From positions 426,501 to 490,500 of the forward strand of contig JAKOGI010000439.1 in assembly GCA_029747015.1 (NCBI GenBank): 64,000 bases of DNA. Reading direction: 5' to 3'. The notes under the pieces were generated by a model. It saw only the letters and a program-made list of their open reading frames with translations. It was not told where the DNA came from and made no database searches. This DNA comes from Carnegiea gigantea (lineage: Eukaryota; Streptophyta; Magnoliopsida; Caryophyllales; Cactaceae). The position numbers and the translations under genes are program-made. Below are positions 32,614-45,640 of this stretch, in pieces (the first letter of the stretch is position 1; the number at the start of each line of letters is the position of its first letter).

Positions 32614-33983
32614 CTAGTGGTAGTAATCATAGGTGACATATTTTCTTATCTGAATTAATAAGTAATGGTGTTTGTATTGGCGTGGTTTTATGACTTGGCT
32701 TCCTGTGGCAAGCATGGGACAATTTCGACTTTAGTCAGTGTTTCATTTTAAACTATGTGCGATGTATTATTGGTACGTGTTTGGAAAATTTTAAGAGGTT
32801 TTAAATTCAGCATGATCTTATGGAGGCGTAAGGGGTATTTTTCATAACATACCACGAAGTATGGGTCTAATCATTTTATTTTAGTTTAGATGACTAGAAC
32901 ATTCCAACTCTTTTGTGTTTAGAAATACGCTTTTGTAAATGTATAATCTCTTGTGAGAGTATCTTGGGTAAGCTGTACGTACTAGTTGCGTTACCTGTCT
33001 TTGATGAGTTTTACCAACTATATATCCACTCCCCAACCAAAACCAAAAAGAAAAAGAGAAAAAAAGCTAAATATTATTCCAAACTTAAACCCAGCATTTG
33101 ACCTAAATCCTAATTAGCTTAACAGAGGTATAGCCAACCTAAATTTTGTCTCACTGATACTAATTATGCCTCTTATTTCTGAAAAGAAAGCAGACAAACT
33201 AATAAAAATACACAAATATAACCAACACTTAAAATTTGATTTCATTTAACTCTATCGAATATTCTAGCAACCCTTTTTCCTTGGCTTGTACAGAATTGAG
33301 CAAGCCCATCAAAATATTCCATTTACCAGATGCCCACTTAATCTACAGCTAAGATACTATGCGAAGCACAACCAAATTCAATGAGGTTGCGACCTTGATT
33401 CTATTTGTATAGTCTAGCAACCCATTTTTCCAACGTATTAAATTATGTAGAAGGGGAAAGATCATGGTCGAATGAAACCATATATTTCTAATCATCCGGT
33501 TGGGATTTGTCTATGAACTGATCACCATGGACATGTCTGATCTGTAGGCTTGATGCTTAATCTTAATACAGCAATCCAGTTCCCTCTTTATAAACGTAGT
33601 GTTTATATTCTACAAACAAACTTGAACAGAATAAGAAAACAATAAACAGTGATTAAAACCTATATACAGAGAGGCATATAATCATAACCTGATGCTTTCT
33701 TAACCCACATAACTCAGAACTACGTCCATCATCCAATCCAATAAGCAAGAAACTAGAAGATCAATCTGACTTTCTTCAATCCCACAAACAAAACAAGTCA
33801 AACAAAACTCAAAAATCTCAGCAAAGTAAGACGCAAGTGATTCAACACACATCACACCAATCCCCCGCCCCCCCCAAAAAAAAAAAAACACAAAATCAAA
33901 CCCTTTTTTTTCAACGATTAGTAGTATGGAAGACCAGACACAAAAGTAAAGGTCATATCTGATTATAGCACGTACATCCTACC
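32614..33983. other. Intergenic DNA and 3' flank of MIF
   Basis: There is a C8-A13 junction at 33868-33888. The part nearest MIF should contain its 3' UTR, but no termination signal is clear. Frames at 32913-33101 and 33700-33891 are unrecognised. Confidence 0.45.
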
Positions 33984-34250
33984 TTAAACCTCATCGACCT
34001 CTTCTCTACGGTGGAAGCTGCGGTGGCAGCCGCAAGCGGCACAGACAAGTGCAAGTTCAGTTCCTTGGTTTCCACTAGGCATGAACTCTCGGCAGCCATC
34101 TAGGGCGTACCCACCGGTACTGGCTGCATGGTTTTTTTGGCACATCCCATATCTCACTCTCCTAACCCCAGACACCGAGCTTGTCGAGCTCCTCGAATCT
34201 TGACCTTCTTCTGCTCCTGCTCGTCTCAACACCACTTGTTTCTTCGTCAT
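33984..34250 (-). CDS. MIF: MINI ZINC FINGER (MIF) protein
   Basis: An intact 88-residue protein starting [10 protein letters not shown], as MIF proteins usually do. A longer frame exists upstream but begins with TTG, so the ATG at 34250 is chosen. Residues 11-30 are a Ser/Arg-rich linker. Residues about 32-83 are the zinc-finger homeodomain (ZF-HD) dimerisation region: [41 protein letters not shown], with Cys37, His41, Cys53, Cys70, Cys73, Cys75, His76 and His80 as likely zinc ligands. There is no homeodomain and no intron, as is normal for the family. MIF proteins heterodimerise with ZF-HD transcription factors and block their DNA binding, affecting hormone responses and floral meristem determinacy. 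Met36 stands where Glu is common. The length matches the family. Which MIF paralogue it is cannot be fixed. Confidence 0.95.
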   Translation of the reverse strand: MTKKQVVLRRAGAEEGQDSRSSTSSVSGVRRVRYGMCQKNHAASTGGYALDGCREFMPSGNQGTELALVCAACGCHRSFHRREEVDEV

Positions 34251-34401
34251 CGATGCTGTTCTTGTCAATCAAAAGTGTGATAAGATAAGAAAGAGGTGAT
34301 GGGAATTGAAAGAGGTGAAGAATAAGCAAGAAGAGGTAGGTGAGATCTGAGAGGCTAACAACACTAGTTTTGTGTCGAGGGATTTAACCCTAAACTAGGC
34401 A

Positions 34402-34409
34402 TATTTATA
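34402..34409 (-). promoter_or_regulatory. MIF: TATA box of MIF
   Basis: On the minus strand TATAAATA lies about 150 bp upstream of the MIF ATG, which leaves room for a leader of roughly 120 nt. It is the best TATA match near the gene. Confidence 0.55.
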
Positions 34410-36247
34410 GCGTGTTGGCATCTTCAAAGTCAGTCATTTTTAACTTCGGTAATTGGGTTACTACAGTAATGGTTTTAATGCAGTGAACTTTACATATAGT
34501 GATAATTATGATACTGAATGTATGTACAACGTCACAGTAAGTATTGGTGATTGACCGTTCCCATGATAATTACACAAGCATATACATCGGTTCGTGTACT
34601 AGAATGTATATCCGCAAATTTTATTGCTCATGTAAAATTCACATTAACTATTGTTATTGTTATTTTTATGATATATATCTTCATGCATTAAATGAAAATG
34701 CACTATATATCATTCGTTTTTATCAGAGACGAATTTTTGTTGTTCTTCTTCATTTTTCTTTTACTGTTTGTTTTTCATCTGAATGCATCCATTGGAGGGA
34801 AACATAACAATTCTAGATACGTTAACATTGAAAACATTCATAAATTTTGTGAAATTTTGTAAACTCACATTTATTCGCTTCAATTCATAAATTATATTTT
34901 TAAGAGTAACCTTTTGTGTACAATAAATACATGTGAGTCAAATCACAACATGACTAGTGCAAACATACACTCCAAAGGTGCAGTTTTATACATTGTCTTT
35001 TTCCGTGTACAACAGTAAGATATGAAAGCTATATATTGAATGAACACAGAATTTTGCGTAGAAAATACACATTCCTTGTCTACTCAGAATTATTGTTGTC
35101 AGGTATATGAATACTCAAGATCAAAATATATCTATACAAGACATTTATCAGTCACCTTGTCTATTTTTTGTTAAAGTGACACCTCTTGAATATGTGAAAC
35201 ATATTTAACACCCATAAGTGTCAAGTCGTATGTGTTTTCACTAAGGCAATGGAAGCATTATATTCAGTCTCCAATGACACAGGGTGCAGTGGTGCACCTC
35301 CATTTTGTCACTTTAAACTCCAAAAAGGCTAAATAAGACATCATTGTATTAAAAAAATGGAGAGTCAGAAGTCAAACTTAACATTTAGCTTGCAGAGTTT
35401 CAATCTTCTGAAGTACTTTGACCTCATTATTCAATCAAAAAAGAATCAAATTATAAGTAAAAGTAAGGTCTGCATATGTATTTTCCGAACATACATGCAT
35501 GGCAATATTATTCATACATAAAACTTGATCAAAATACAAGATTTTTATCATGTGTAGAGCTACAAATACAAATATGAGACTTGTAACAGTTACCCAATCC
35601 GGGATCATGTGTTGTTCTTTTCTCCTTGTAGTCCAGTATACAACATTCCTCACATAGGGTTTCATAATAATTATTGATTTGTTGGTGCAACATTGCTAAA
35701 AGTCATACCAAACAGTGTCCACTCACCCAATTTTCCATTTCAGAATTGTAGTTTTGTGGCCAGCAGTCAACCCATAAGTGAAATGGCCCTCATCTGACAT
35801 GATCGATCAACTGTCCACCTTAATTAATCAGCATTTTATGGCAAATAATTAACTATTTAACCCTAAAATGATAACAGAGCTTTTGTTTGCGTCAAACCCG
35901 TGATTCTCTTGTTATGGAATTACCCGCTAAGTTGGGCTGTCTAGATTCAAGTCATTGTACGTGGCCCCCTCCCCTAATTAATCAACTGATATGATGCTGA
36001 AACAATGCGATTAGTTGGGTTTAAAGATTGCGAGTTTTGCCTGAACACATGGGCCATCAAGGTATACAAAGTTTGCCGAGTCTTGCAAATAAGATTTGCC
36101 TAATCCAAATCCATTTAGTTTTTTTTAATTTTTATTTTGATACAACCATTTAATTTTTAGGTAGATGATTAACTCTGATCTTCTGTATTTGTGCCTAAAT
36201 CATTCTCATGCACGCCAATGGTCAGTATCCATGCTTAAGCAGATGGC
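34410..36247. other. MIF upstream region
   Basis: AT-rich sequence with no repeat structure or second gene recognised. Frames at 34544-34807 and 35435-35665 show no family features and are regarded as chance. Confidence 0.45.
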
Positions 36248-36510
36248 TGTTAGAGTATGAAACTCATTTTTCAGCTTTCAACTCTCAGCTTAAGCATTTA
36301 GTAGAGATAATTCTTTAACATAATATTAGACTTTTTTAGAGCAAGATGTCTCAAGTTTAAATCTTATGTGCAAGGTACGAATAGATATTTACGGCACCTA
36401 CAATTCAACCCTAAAGGGTCTTTGCATGAGGGGTGTGTATTAGAGTGTAAAACTTATTCCTGAGCCTTCAACTATCAGTTAATACTTTTGATTTGAATAG
36501 TTCTTGAACA
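36248..36510 (+). mobile_element. TRIM retrotransposon, second copy
   Basis: The left terminal repeat (36248-36320, 73 bp) runs from TGTTAGAGTATGAAAC to TTCTTTAACA. It is followed by a degenerate Met-tRNA PBS (TAATATTAGA), an interior of about 100 bp and a GAGGGGTGTG purine tract. The right terminal repeat (36436-36510) ends TTCTTGAACA. It matches the minus-strand copy at 28983-29214 in both terminal repeat sequence and order. No clean TSD is visible. Confidence 0.65.
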
Positions 36511-36842
36511 ATAGTACTGCTAATACATTTGGGTGAAATGTGTCATTAGGGTTTTATTCATCAGATTCCTGTCCGTGTTGTTTGGAATTGTGGTATTTTG
36601 ATTTGTTCAAATTCAGGTTGGGTTATTTTGAGCTTTGACTTGATTTCAAATTTGTTGTTTGTAGTTTCAACAAACGTAATTTAAATAAATAAGAAGTGAG
36701 TTTACAAGAAAATGAGTTGAATTTGACTTCGGTTAGGTTAATTAGAATTTGAAAACAAATCAATTTTGATTTTTGCACTGTTTTATAAGTTCATGCCATT
36801 CGAATAAGATAATTACATTCAAGTCTTAGAAAAAAGATGTGA

Positions 36843-37208
36843 GAGCACGTACACAGGGGCATTTTTGTGGGTCGCCCGCTTCGGGACATGAGTTGAGCTG
36901 CTTGCCACTCCTGGTGCAGCGTAAGCCCGCGAGTGGCTCGCAGGCCGGCTCGTGGCCGTGAGCCGGCTTACTCCCTTTTTCTCTTGCTTTTTTTTAATTG
37001 ATTTTTCTTTTTTTGGATATTAAAAAGAAGGTTGTGTGTTGTAAAGTGAGTCTATGGATATTATTTTATTTAGTGAGTTAAAGTACATGGCGAGTCTTGC
37101 ATTAGAGAGAGGGAGGATTGTGAGCCAAAAAGTTGGCCTACAAGCTAATGTGACAGAGATTGACTCCCACTGGTGAGCCCAAAAACTGGTTGACCATTAG
37201 AAATGCTC
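36843..37208. mobile_element. MITE with GC-rich core
   Basis: Termini GAGCACGTACACAGGGGC and, inverted, GAGCATTTCTAATGG match the common plant GAGCATnTCnAATGG end. The flanks are TGA (36840-36842) and TAA (37209-37211), probably one mutated 3 bp TSD. The left half (about 36875-36970) is strikingly GC-rich, with GAGCCGGC and GGCTCG words and a palindromic tendency, against very AT-rich surroundings. Confidence 0.55.
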
Positions 37209-37211
37209 TAA

Positions 37212-38102
37212 CTTCCTACATGCATGTAGCGATCTAACGCATCGCTGTGGAGCCTCTCAAGTTTTGATCTGTTTGTCTAAGTGGGCCTTTGCATTAAGAC
37301 ATACAAAAAGAAAAAAAAGTGGATCGACCTGAATTAACATCACCACACGAATTCATCTAAATAATAACAGAAAAAAATCATGGGAAAGAATACCCATTAA
37401 TACATTGATATATGTACTAACAGAAAATTCAAAAAAATTGACGAGAGCAAAATATACATATATATATATATATATATGAAATTTAGAGTCACCAATTGAT
37501 AATAAATACAGTTAATTATTGGTTATCAACGTTGGATATTTATTAGCTATGATGGCAAATACAAATGATAATGTAAAATTATCGGTATAATTTTATAAGA
37601 AAAATCTATATTTTAGCCCATAGTTTTATGCACAATAATTTTTGGAACCTATGAAAATTAGAAATAATTCATAGGTACATCGACATTTGAACAATAATTT
37701 TAAATGTAGAAGAAAAGCCAAAATATGCTTTGTAGTTTGATTCATTGAAGTTTTAGCAATTAAAAATTAATTATTACTAGACTGTAAACCTGTTCTTCAA
37801 CTTTTAACAATTAGTTTAAATTTTTGGTTAAAATGGTTCTTAAATATGGTATCAGAATCATCCTTAATGAGTATTTTAAATTTAAATTATAGCAAACCTA
37901 TATTGATTGGAAATTATATAATATACTAATTTAGACAAAAATAAAATATTTTTTAAAAATGTTAAAGTAAAATACTTGAAAGGTATCTTGCCATTGCACA
38001 TTTATCAACACCGCTAACAAAAATGACCGGGAAATAGGATCAAGAGCACAATGAAGTTATTCCACACCTCTTCGCAATGGCTGCCGCATGCCAGATAATT
38101 AA
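37212..38102. other. Intergenic DNA with short AT microsatellite
   Basis: A TA dinucleotide run at about 37450-37477. No gene recognised. Confidence 0.5.
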
Positions 38103-38533
38103 GGCCATGTCCGGCAAAATTAGTAGTTCAAGAGCGGATAACAGTTCAAATAGCGGATAACTATTTACGTAGTAGATAGCGTTTTTAATTTAGCAATTAG
38201 TGGATAGCTGTTTAGATGAACAGTTGAAATAAATGTGTTCAGTAAATTTAACTGTTCGGTTAACTAATTAATGTAAATTGACATAAAAGCATATAGATAA
38301 TTTCCAAAGATAAAATTTTCAAAGGATATTTTTTGCCCAAAAAAATATAAAATGCTACTTTTAAATGCAAAATGTTAATACTATTAGGTTTTAAAAAACG
38401 CTGCTCAAAATAGTAAACGCTATTTGTAATATTAGTCAAAATACTATATTATCGAACACAAAAAATTATCTATGAATATATTGACTTAGTCAAAATATCA
38501 AACACCACCTAAAGCGCTGTTGCTAAACACGCC
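38103..38533. mobile_element. MITE-like element
   Basis: The left end GGCCATGTCCGGCAAAATTAG pairs loosely with the inverted right end GGCGTGTTTAGCAACAGCG. Inside, AGCGGATAACTATTT-type words on the left are echoed by inverted AAATAGCG words on the right. The TSD is not certain. Confidence 0.4.
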
Positions 38534-39951
38534 ATAAATTGAAAAACCTATTGAGATTCGGCGGTATGGATTCCTTGCATGAATTTTCTCGCTCCCTTCA
38601 TGTACCACATTATTTTAAAATTACGCCTTCAGCGTACCGTGTGTCTAAATCCCCTGGTATGCAGATTCTCCTTCGCATATTTGCTTATTTTATGGGTTAG
38701 GTTAAGCCTCCTTTAGGCTTTGTGTGGTCTGTGTCCCCTTCTCTCTTTCCTAATAAAACTTGTTAGTTTCATCACCAACTACTACCAAAAAGTGTTGCTA
38801 ATATACTAGTTTTTAGCTTACTTAAGTTGCAAAATTTTTAAAAACTAAACAATAAACGTTTGCAACTATATCGTACTTTCTATTGATCTTTTTTTTTAAA
38901 TAATTTAGTTCTTTTATATAGAACAAGGCCAAAGGAATATTGATATACATGTTTATCTTTGATATAATTCTCTATTTCATTGGATTTGAACAATTGTAAT
39001 AGCCCTTTTACCATAAACTTTTTTCATGCACTATGATAAGACACTGTTCTTTTAAACATTTGACACTATGATAGCATAAGTTATGATTGTACGGCCAACA
39101 AATGAATTGTCTAAAAAAGTTAGTGAAAAAAAATAATTTAGTACTTTTGAGATTTTAAGTGAGGAGTCATTTAGCCTTTTCTTGTCAAGGACTTTCATAA
39201 ATTATGCCATGGCCCTCAAATGGGATATTCTTACAAATTTACTATTTTTTTGTTGATCTTTTTACCCTTATAAATATGCTGGTATTTTTGGGTTTGAACA
39301 TCTTTTAACAACTATAATCATATTATTATCAGCATCAAAATGTGGTTGATATTGTCAGATACTGTATATATGGGAAAAAACTTCTTCCTTTTGCCCTCCT
39401 TTTTCTGAATGTAAAGAATGAATTTATATATTAAAGACCATATGGCATCTATAATAACATAACTTCCAAACAAATTATGATTAAATAATAAAATGAACCT
39501 TTCAATGGAGAAAACTAATTGAAGCTCTTTTGAATGCTTATCTTCTTTTCTAATTGATGCTTCAAAACATAACCCCTAAGGAGGACCACAAATCTTTTTG
39601 TAGTCATCTTGCTGAAAAGATCCATCTAACATATCTAATCGAAATTCAAAGGATTGATACCTGTTGTAGATTGATCTTGTAATTAGTTAACAATTTGATC
39701 ACATACAAATGCGCTAAATGCACTTCAGTAAATGAGATAGAATATTTATTAGTAAAAATATTAGGACTGACATGAATAAAGAACATATCGGGGCTTACCA
39801 TACGACAGAAAGCCAATGGTAACTTCTAAGGAGAAAAGAAGAAATTAGCTTTTTCTAGATAAAGTAGAGGAGAGGCAGACACTAAGGTGTAGGACATTAA
39901 AATAGTCAAATCGGCTCAAAACATCTTAAAAATAAAAATAGTAGTTAAACT
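38534..39951. other. Intergenic DNA without recognised gene
   Basis: AT-rich sequence with no coding or repeat signal recognised. Confidence 0.45.
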
Positions 39952-41378
39952 TAGACATGACAAAATTGACTGAGATCCGAAACCCGAACCCAACAACCCG
40001 AATCCATACCCGAACTAACGCCCGAAATGAAATGAACCGATTTAGACTCGAACACCTGAAGTAAAAACCGATCCATAATCAAATGAAACCTGAATTGTAG
40101 CATGAACTAAAATGACCCACACCGAAATGAAACAACCCAATTCAACCCTGATCCGTAGTGACCCGACTCGAAATGAACCGAAAATAGCCAACTTGAAACC
40201 GAACTGAATTGTAACCGATTTAAGACTGATCCGATTCTTACCCGACTCAATTTTACGCAAATAAGTAGTAACTTTTTTTTGGGTTTTAGTCTTTTCTCTT
40301 TTGGGGAGAATTTTGAATTTTTGAAATTCAATTAGTTGAGTTTAGGTGGGAAAAGAAAAACAACTTAAGAGGAAATTTTTACAAATGCAATCAATTAAAA
40401 ACTTAAGAGGAAAAAAATAAAATAGTTGATAGTTTTAAGTTTTTAATTTGATAGATATGTAGTAAAAGTATAATAGAAATAATATTTTGTTATAATGGGA
40501 ATTAAGAAAAGATAAGTATAATTAACAATTTATTAAACTTATTTTACTATTTGATTCACTTAATGACTTAATGCAATGCACATTATAATTATAAATTATA
40601 ATATCATTCTGTGACTACCGTCAAAAATTCTGCACTACTGATCTATAATTCTAAATCATCTTCATAATATATTTAATTATACAAAATCATATTCAAGAAT
40701 GTATGGTTGCATCTGATCTCATAATAATATGACTCGTTTGAATTTTGGATAATTAAATTCCAAGTCTCAAGTTTCGATAACGAGCATTCATAATCACATA
40801 AATGTAATGCTAATTGACACATACTCATATATTATCATTGTTTTTTAGTTTTGACTCATTGAGCAAATACAAATCAAGTTGTTAATCTCACAAAGACAAA
40901 TATTTGAATTTTAATGTATGATAACTTAACAAGCTATCAAAGAACATTGATTCGATTACTGAGAATGTCAACTTGAACTAACCTGTTTCTATTTACCAAC
41001 TTTAAATATGACAAACATGAAGTCATAAACCAACACCGGGGTCTAAATAAAAATTTCATTATTTTCTTTGTTTTTTTTTTTCATTTTTCAAGGTATGTTT
41101 TGGTATTGAGACTCACAAATGAGATCATTGATAAATAATTTACATCAGGTTGGTCAACTTAGTTTGTCATCGCATGAACTCAATTGAGATGATTGAAACT
41201 TGGCTTAACAATACATAATCCTTTGGATAATTGCATGGCGTATTTGATATAGGGTTAGGGATGAGTTGTATGCTTGTACTTGTAATTTACTAACTTTTTT
41301 AGTGAATATAGAACTAACCCCATATAATTTTCCATTAATTAATTATATATATATATTGATACAAACATACATACATAC

Positions 41379-41423
<45 letters not shown>

Positions 41424-41429
41424 TATATA

Positions 41430-41481
<52 letters not shown>

Positions 41482-42006
41482 TATAATCAATTAATCATTA
41501 ACGTATGAACTAAAAGAGGAATATAGAATAAATTAGTTTGTCTAATTAAATGGTTTTTATCTTTTAAATACAATTTAAGAGTAAAGAATCAAAGATGACT
41601 ACATTGAAAATATACAATGATTCAAAATTAATTCGACTTTATTTATATCCGATTCGATTTTCACTTGATCCGATATTGATCCAAGCATTGAACTGAATTC
41701 TACTACATCCAAATTCCACTTGACCCATACCCGATCCAAACCATGCTACTATAGACAACTCGAAACAAACTGGACCCGAATTTCACTCGAACCAAACCCG
41801 TACCGATCCGAACATGGTACCCGTAAGTGACCCGAATCCAAACTTTACTCGAACTAAACTGAACTCGACCTGAACATGGTTAACCCAAACGTGCGCCAAA
41901 CCCAAATTTCAGCCAAACCTGACCCAAACATAGTTGAATCCAAAGGACCCGAACCGAACTAAGACCCAATCCGTAGCCGACCTAAATGACCCATTTGTCA
42001 GGTCTA
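39952..42006 (-). mobile_element. Long non-autonomous hAT-like element, copy II
   Basis: TSDs are GTTAAACT (39944-39951) and GTTAAATT (42007-42014), 7/8 identical. The plus-strand ends TAGACATGACAAAATTGAC and CCATTTGTCAGGTCTA are inverted relative to each other. Subterminal zones carry ACCCGAA and AACCCG words (the reverse complement of CGGGT words). The interior is collinear, in reverse, with copy I at 1012-3394. A TA microsatellite at about 41382-41477 sits where copy I has its TA/CA repeat. No transposase is visible; frames at 40042-40331 come from the subterminal array. Confidence 0.7.
41382..41477. repeat. (TA)n microsatellite
   Basis: Nearly pure TA dinucleotides with two short interruptions, preceded by a short CATA run (about 41367-41380). 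It lies inside hAT-like copy II. Confidence 0.95.
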
Positions 42007-42014
42007 GTTAAATT

Positions 42015-43579
42015 ATATTCTGGAATCGAACTAATTTTTAGAATGTTTTGTTAAGAAAGTTGGGAAAACAATGCATTTAAATTACAATTTTCAATAAATC
42101 TTCCCTCCGTTGGGAGAGCTAGGTTGCTTACTTTGTTTAACTTCAGTGTGAGTTAGGTTCTCAGCTTAGTGTGAGGTTGCCTCATCATTTATGTGCAATT
42201 TATTGTCGATTAATGAATTTTGGAGAATGATTTTCTTGTAGAATACAATTAGGATGTTATTATATTAGATCTATTTTATTTTGATTATGGAATGAGGCAA
42301 CAATAGAATTTCACGTGACTCTACTAGCTACGAGATCTTCCTTTTAAATGTAATATAGCATATCAAATAGGTTTATGCTCTATAAAGTTATACTGTAACT
42401 TTCTGACATTCGGAAAAGAGGCAGAGACGTTCAACTACGCAGTTAGAGGTGAGAATAATGCTAAAAATTTAGACCCAATGGACAGTATGTTGACCATTAA
42501 TAACTTTCCAAAAAAAAGAATTATTTAATGTTTTAGATTTATTCTTATTAAGTGATATTTATTGTAATTGTTGTATAAGTTTTTATTAATAAATCTTTCG
42601 TTTTCATTATCAACAAAAAGTGTCAAATGCTTTATTTATCTTGCGAAATTTGAGTGAAACTTTAAGTACTACTATATTAAGTTTAACATAGACCAATGTA
42701 ACAAACTTCTGTGCCCTCTTTTACATTTTAAAAAGAAAGTTGTTAAATAGTAGTAGTTTGGGGGAGCGAAAGAGGGAGCCCTCCTTTCCACGACAAAACA
42801 TCACCAAGAGTAATTAAAAGAAGAGCATATGAAGTTTCATTATTTAGGTGTTATATAGGCACCAATTCAAATGATGGCTAGATTTAAATGATGCCCCCTA
42901 AATGAATATATATAAGCCACTAGGAAATTAACGTGACATCTGGGCCAACAACGGCACCTGATTTTGTCCTTTTGCAAATGGTCACTGGATTGGAATCCTA
43001 TTAACCTTATAATCACATACGCTAGAATGCAAATCTCACTATGTAAAGATCACTTGTTATCAAAGAGGCATTGATTCAAATCTCACAATATACATACTAG
43101 ATAATATGGTTCGCACGGTCAACATATAATATGACTTTTTTTCACGATATGATTCCTTGAGTGTTTTTGATAAACTTTTAGCTAGTTTCTAAATTAATCA
43201 TAACAAATAACGCGAATTCAAAAAACCATATTGAAAGCAAATCAAGTCAACAAAAGATATATAATGTGACAAAGTTCAATGTAAGCTAGATAAAAAGGTA
43301 AACTCTAAGCATATGGTCTCTGTCTTTCACCAATTAAACCCGAATTCATCAATCTAAGATGCAATGCCAGACAACACCTTCATAAACACGGATGCAATTG
43401 CGAAGCTTGTTAGCCTTTTACCAATGCATTCCTCTTCATATACAAAGAATAATCTTCATCGCACTATTATTATATAATCTTCATCGCACTATTATTATTC
43501 TTAGTCTTGGACCCTTCCCTGCTCGTTGTTCTTATTCATAATTGAATAAGCCTTTTATTAAGTTTAGAATTACTTCTTA
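42015..43579. other. Intergenic DNA without recognised gene
   Basis: AT-rich. A 23 bp tandem duplication (ATCTTCATCGCACTATTATT word) lies near 43450-43498. No gene recognised. Confidence 0.45.
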
Positions 43580-44976
43580 CTAGTCTGAACCTGTGCTATG
43601 CACGGTGTATATTAAAATAGACATTTCATAACATATACTATGCAAGTAATGAACCGATAGTCATTGTAGACATAGTTAATATTATAATTTAGGAAAGATG
43701 ATAGAATAATCAATGAAAAAAAGCTAATATTATACCGCTCATGTTCATTGTCACTTAAATTTGAATGCATAAGGCGCATATTGGTTCTAAGATGTTGAAT
43801 ATTGCAGTAAGACCAAAAGGTTGTCCTTGATATTGAAGATGCAATGTAACAACAGGAAGTATTTGCCTGAAATTACCTCCAAAAATGACCATTTTCCCCC
43901 CAAATATTTAATGAAGTAGGCAGAATCTTTTTTTTTTTTTTTAATGTAGAACCGAGTTTAACTTGACACATAGAGACATCGCATCCTTTTCTCACATATA
44001 GAAAAGTATACGCAAAAAGGATGAAAGAAACAAAAATAAGCCAACAAATCCAAGCAAATATGAGAAACCCATTAAATGAAATAATTTTGAAAATAACAAA
44101 ATTCAAAAACTATAATTTATCTGTGTTATATAATCATCATAATTTTCCCTCTGTTTATTATATAATTTATTTGTATTATGCCTTTTCAAAAGAAAAACTG
44201 TGTATTACATAATCACAAATGAATTTATAAATTGTGAACCACATAAATAATAATGAGACCCTTGGATTCTCATGGTGTGCATTCAATGTAGGAACCTCAT
44301 AAATTTATGGAAGTGCCAGGGAAAATTATCAGTCTACCATTGTTAGAAGAGGTTGCCTTGTGGGACAATAAACAAAACAATGAAGTGAACTTAAACCACC
44401 ATGTCTAAAATGGAAACCAATGCTAGCCAAACATTCGTCCGTCATGCAGAAGATTTGCACCCAAAAAAAGGACCCCCTACATTTCTTGAAGACTTGAGCC
44501 AAGTTAGGAAGTCGCCTTGTTGCTGCACAATTATTCCTATACTCATAGCATTTCTATCGTAGTGAATAACATCAAGTCATCAACAGGCTGGACTAATCAG
44601 TTAATTCCTAGCCTAAACCTAAGGTATGTTGGTTTGAACTCCTCATTGCACCCCTCAAGTATCCTACCCGGAGTCCCAGATGCTTAGTATACATGGTGTC
44701 GACATTTGAGATTTTATTTTAGCCAAAAACCAGTAAAGTTTCCAGAAGATGAATAGTCCAATGCCTACACACATTGATCTTGTATATCTAATAAGTAATT
44801 TTATTTCAGGTCGTATGGTCAAGGACATTAGTATAGTACTCAATTGTTGCATTTAATATGATAGGGGCATTTTGGGTTTGATAAATGAAAGATTTTATTG
44901 AAGATACCATTCTCAGCTCACTAAATTTAGTTCACAATATGATTATATTTGACATGCCATTCCTTAATTATGAATA

Positions 44977-45175
<199 letters not shown>

Positions 45176-45309
45176 AAGATGACACAACTTCATTGACTCA
45201 TGCAATTCCCATGCCATATTGACTCATGTAGCATGACAACTATTTGCGTAAGATTATATAAGTTGACATACCAAATGAAACTAAACCATAATTGATATTG
45301 CTCTTGCAC

Positions 45310-45640
45310 AAAAACCAAAAATCCCTATAACTTAGTAAGAACAATACTAAAAACTATTTCTCCAGTTGTACATTTAGTAAAAAGAAGCGCTTTTGTTGAT
45401 TAATATCTATAGCCCAACAACCAATTACTATTCCTCCTTATGACATAAAATTTCCTCCAAACCGAGCAAGAGACTTAAACTTCATCTGGAAAAAACTAAA
45501 TTTCCCCATAACTTTGTAAGTATAATACAGAAAACTATTTCCACATATGCACATTTAGCACAAAGAAGCCATTTTGTTGGTTAATATCTATAGCCCAGCA
45601 ACCAATTACTATTCCTCCTAGGGACAAAAAATTACTTCCT
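45310..45640. repeat. Two-copy direct repeat, period 181 bp
   Basis: TAATATCTATAGCCCA recurs at 45401 and 45582. Both copies run from AAAAATCCCTATAACTTnGTAAG-like sequence to ACCAATTACTATTCCTCCT. It lies inside the Helitron. Confidence 0.8.

Noticed and set aside
34251..34268. Six extra N-terminal residues for MIF
   Set aside because: That longer frame would start at TTG; the ATG at 34250 gives the usual MIF N terminus.
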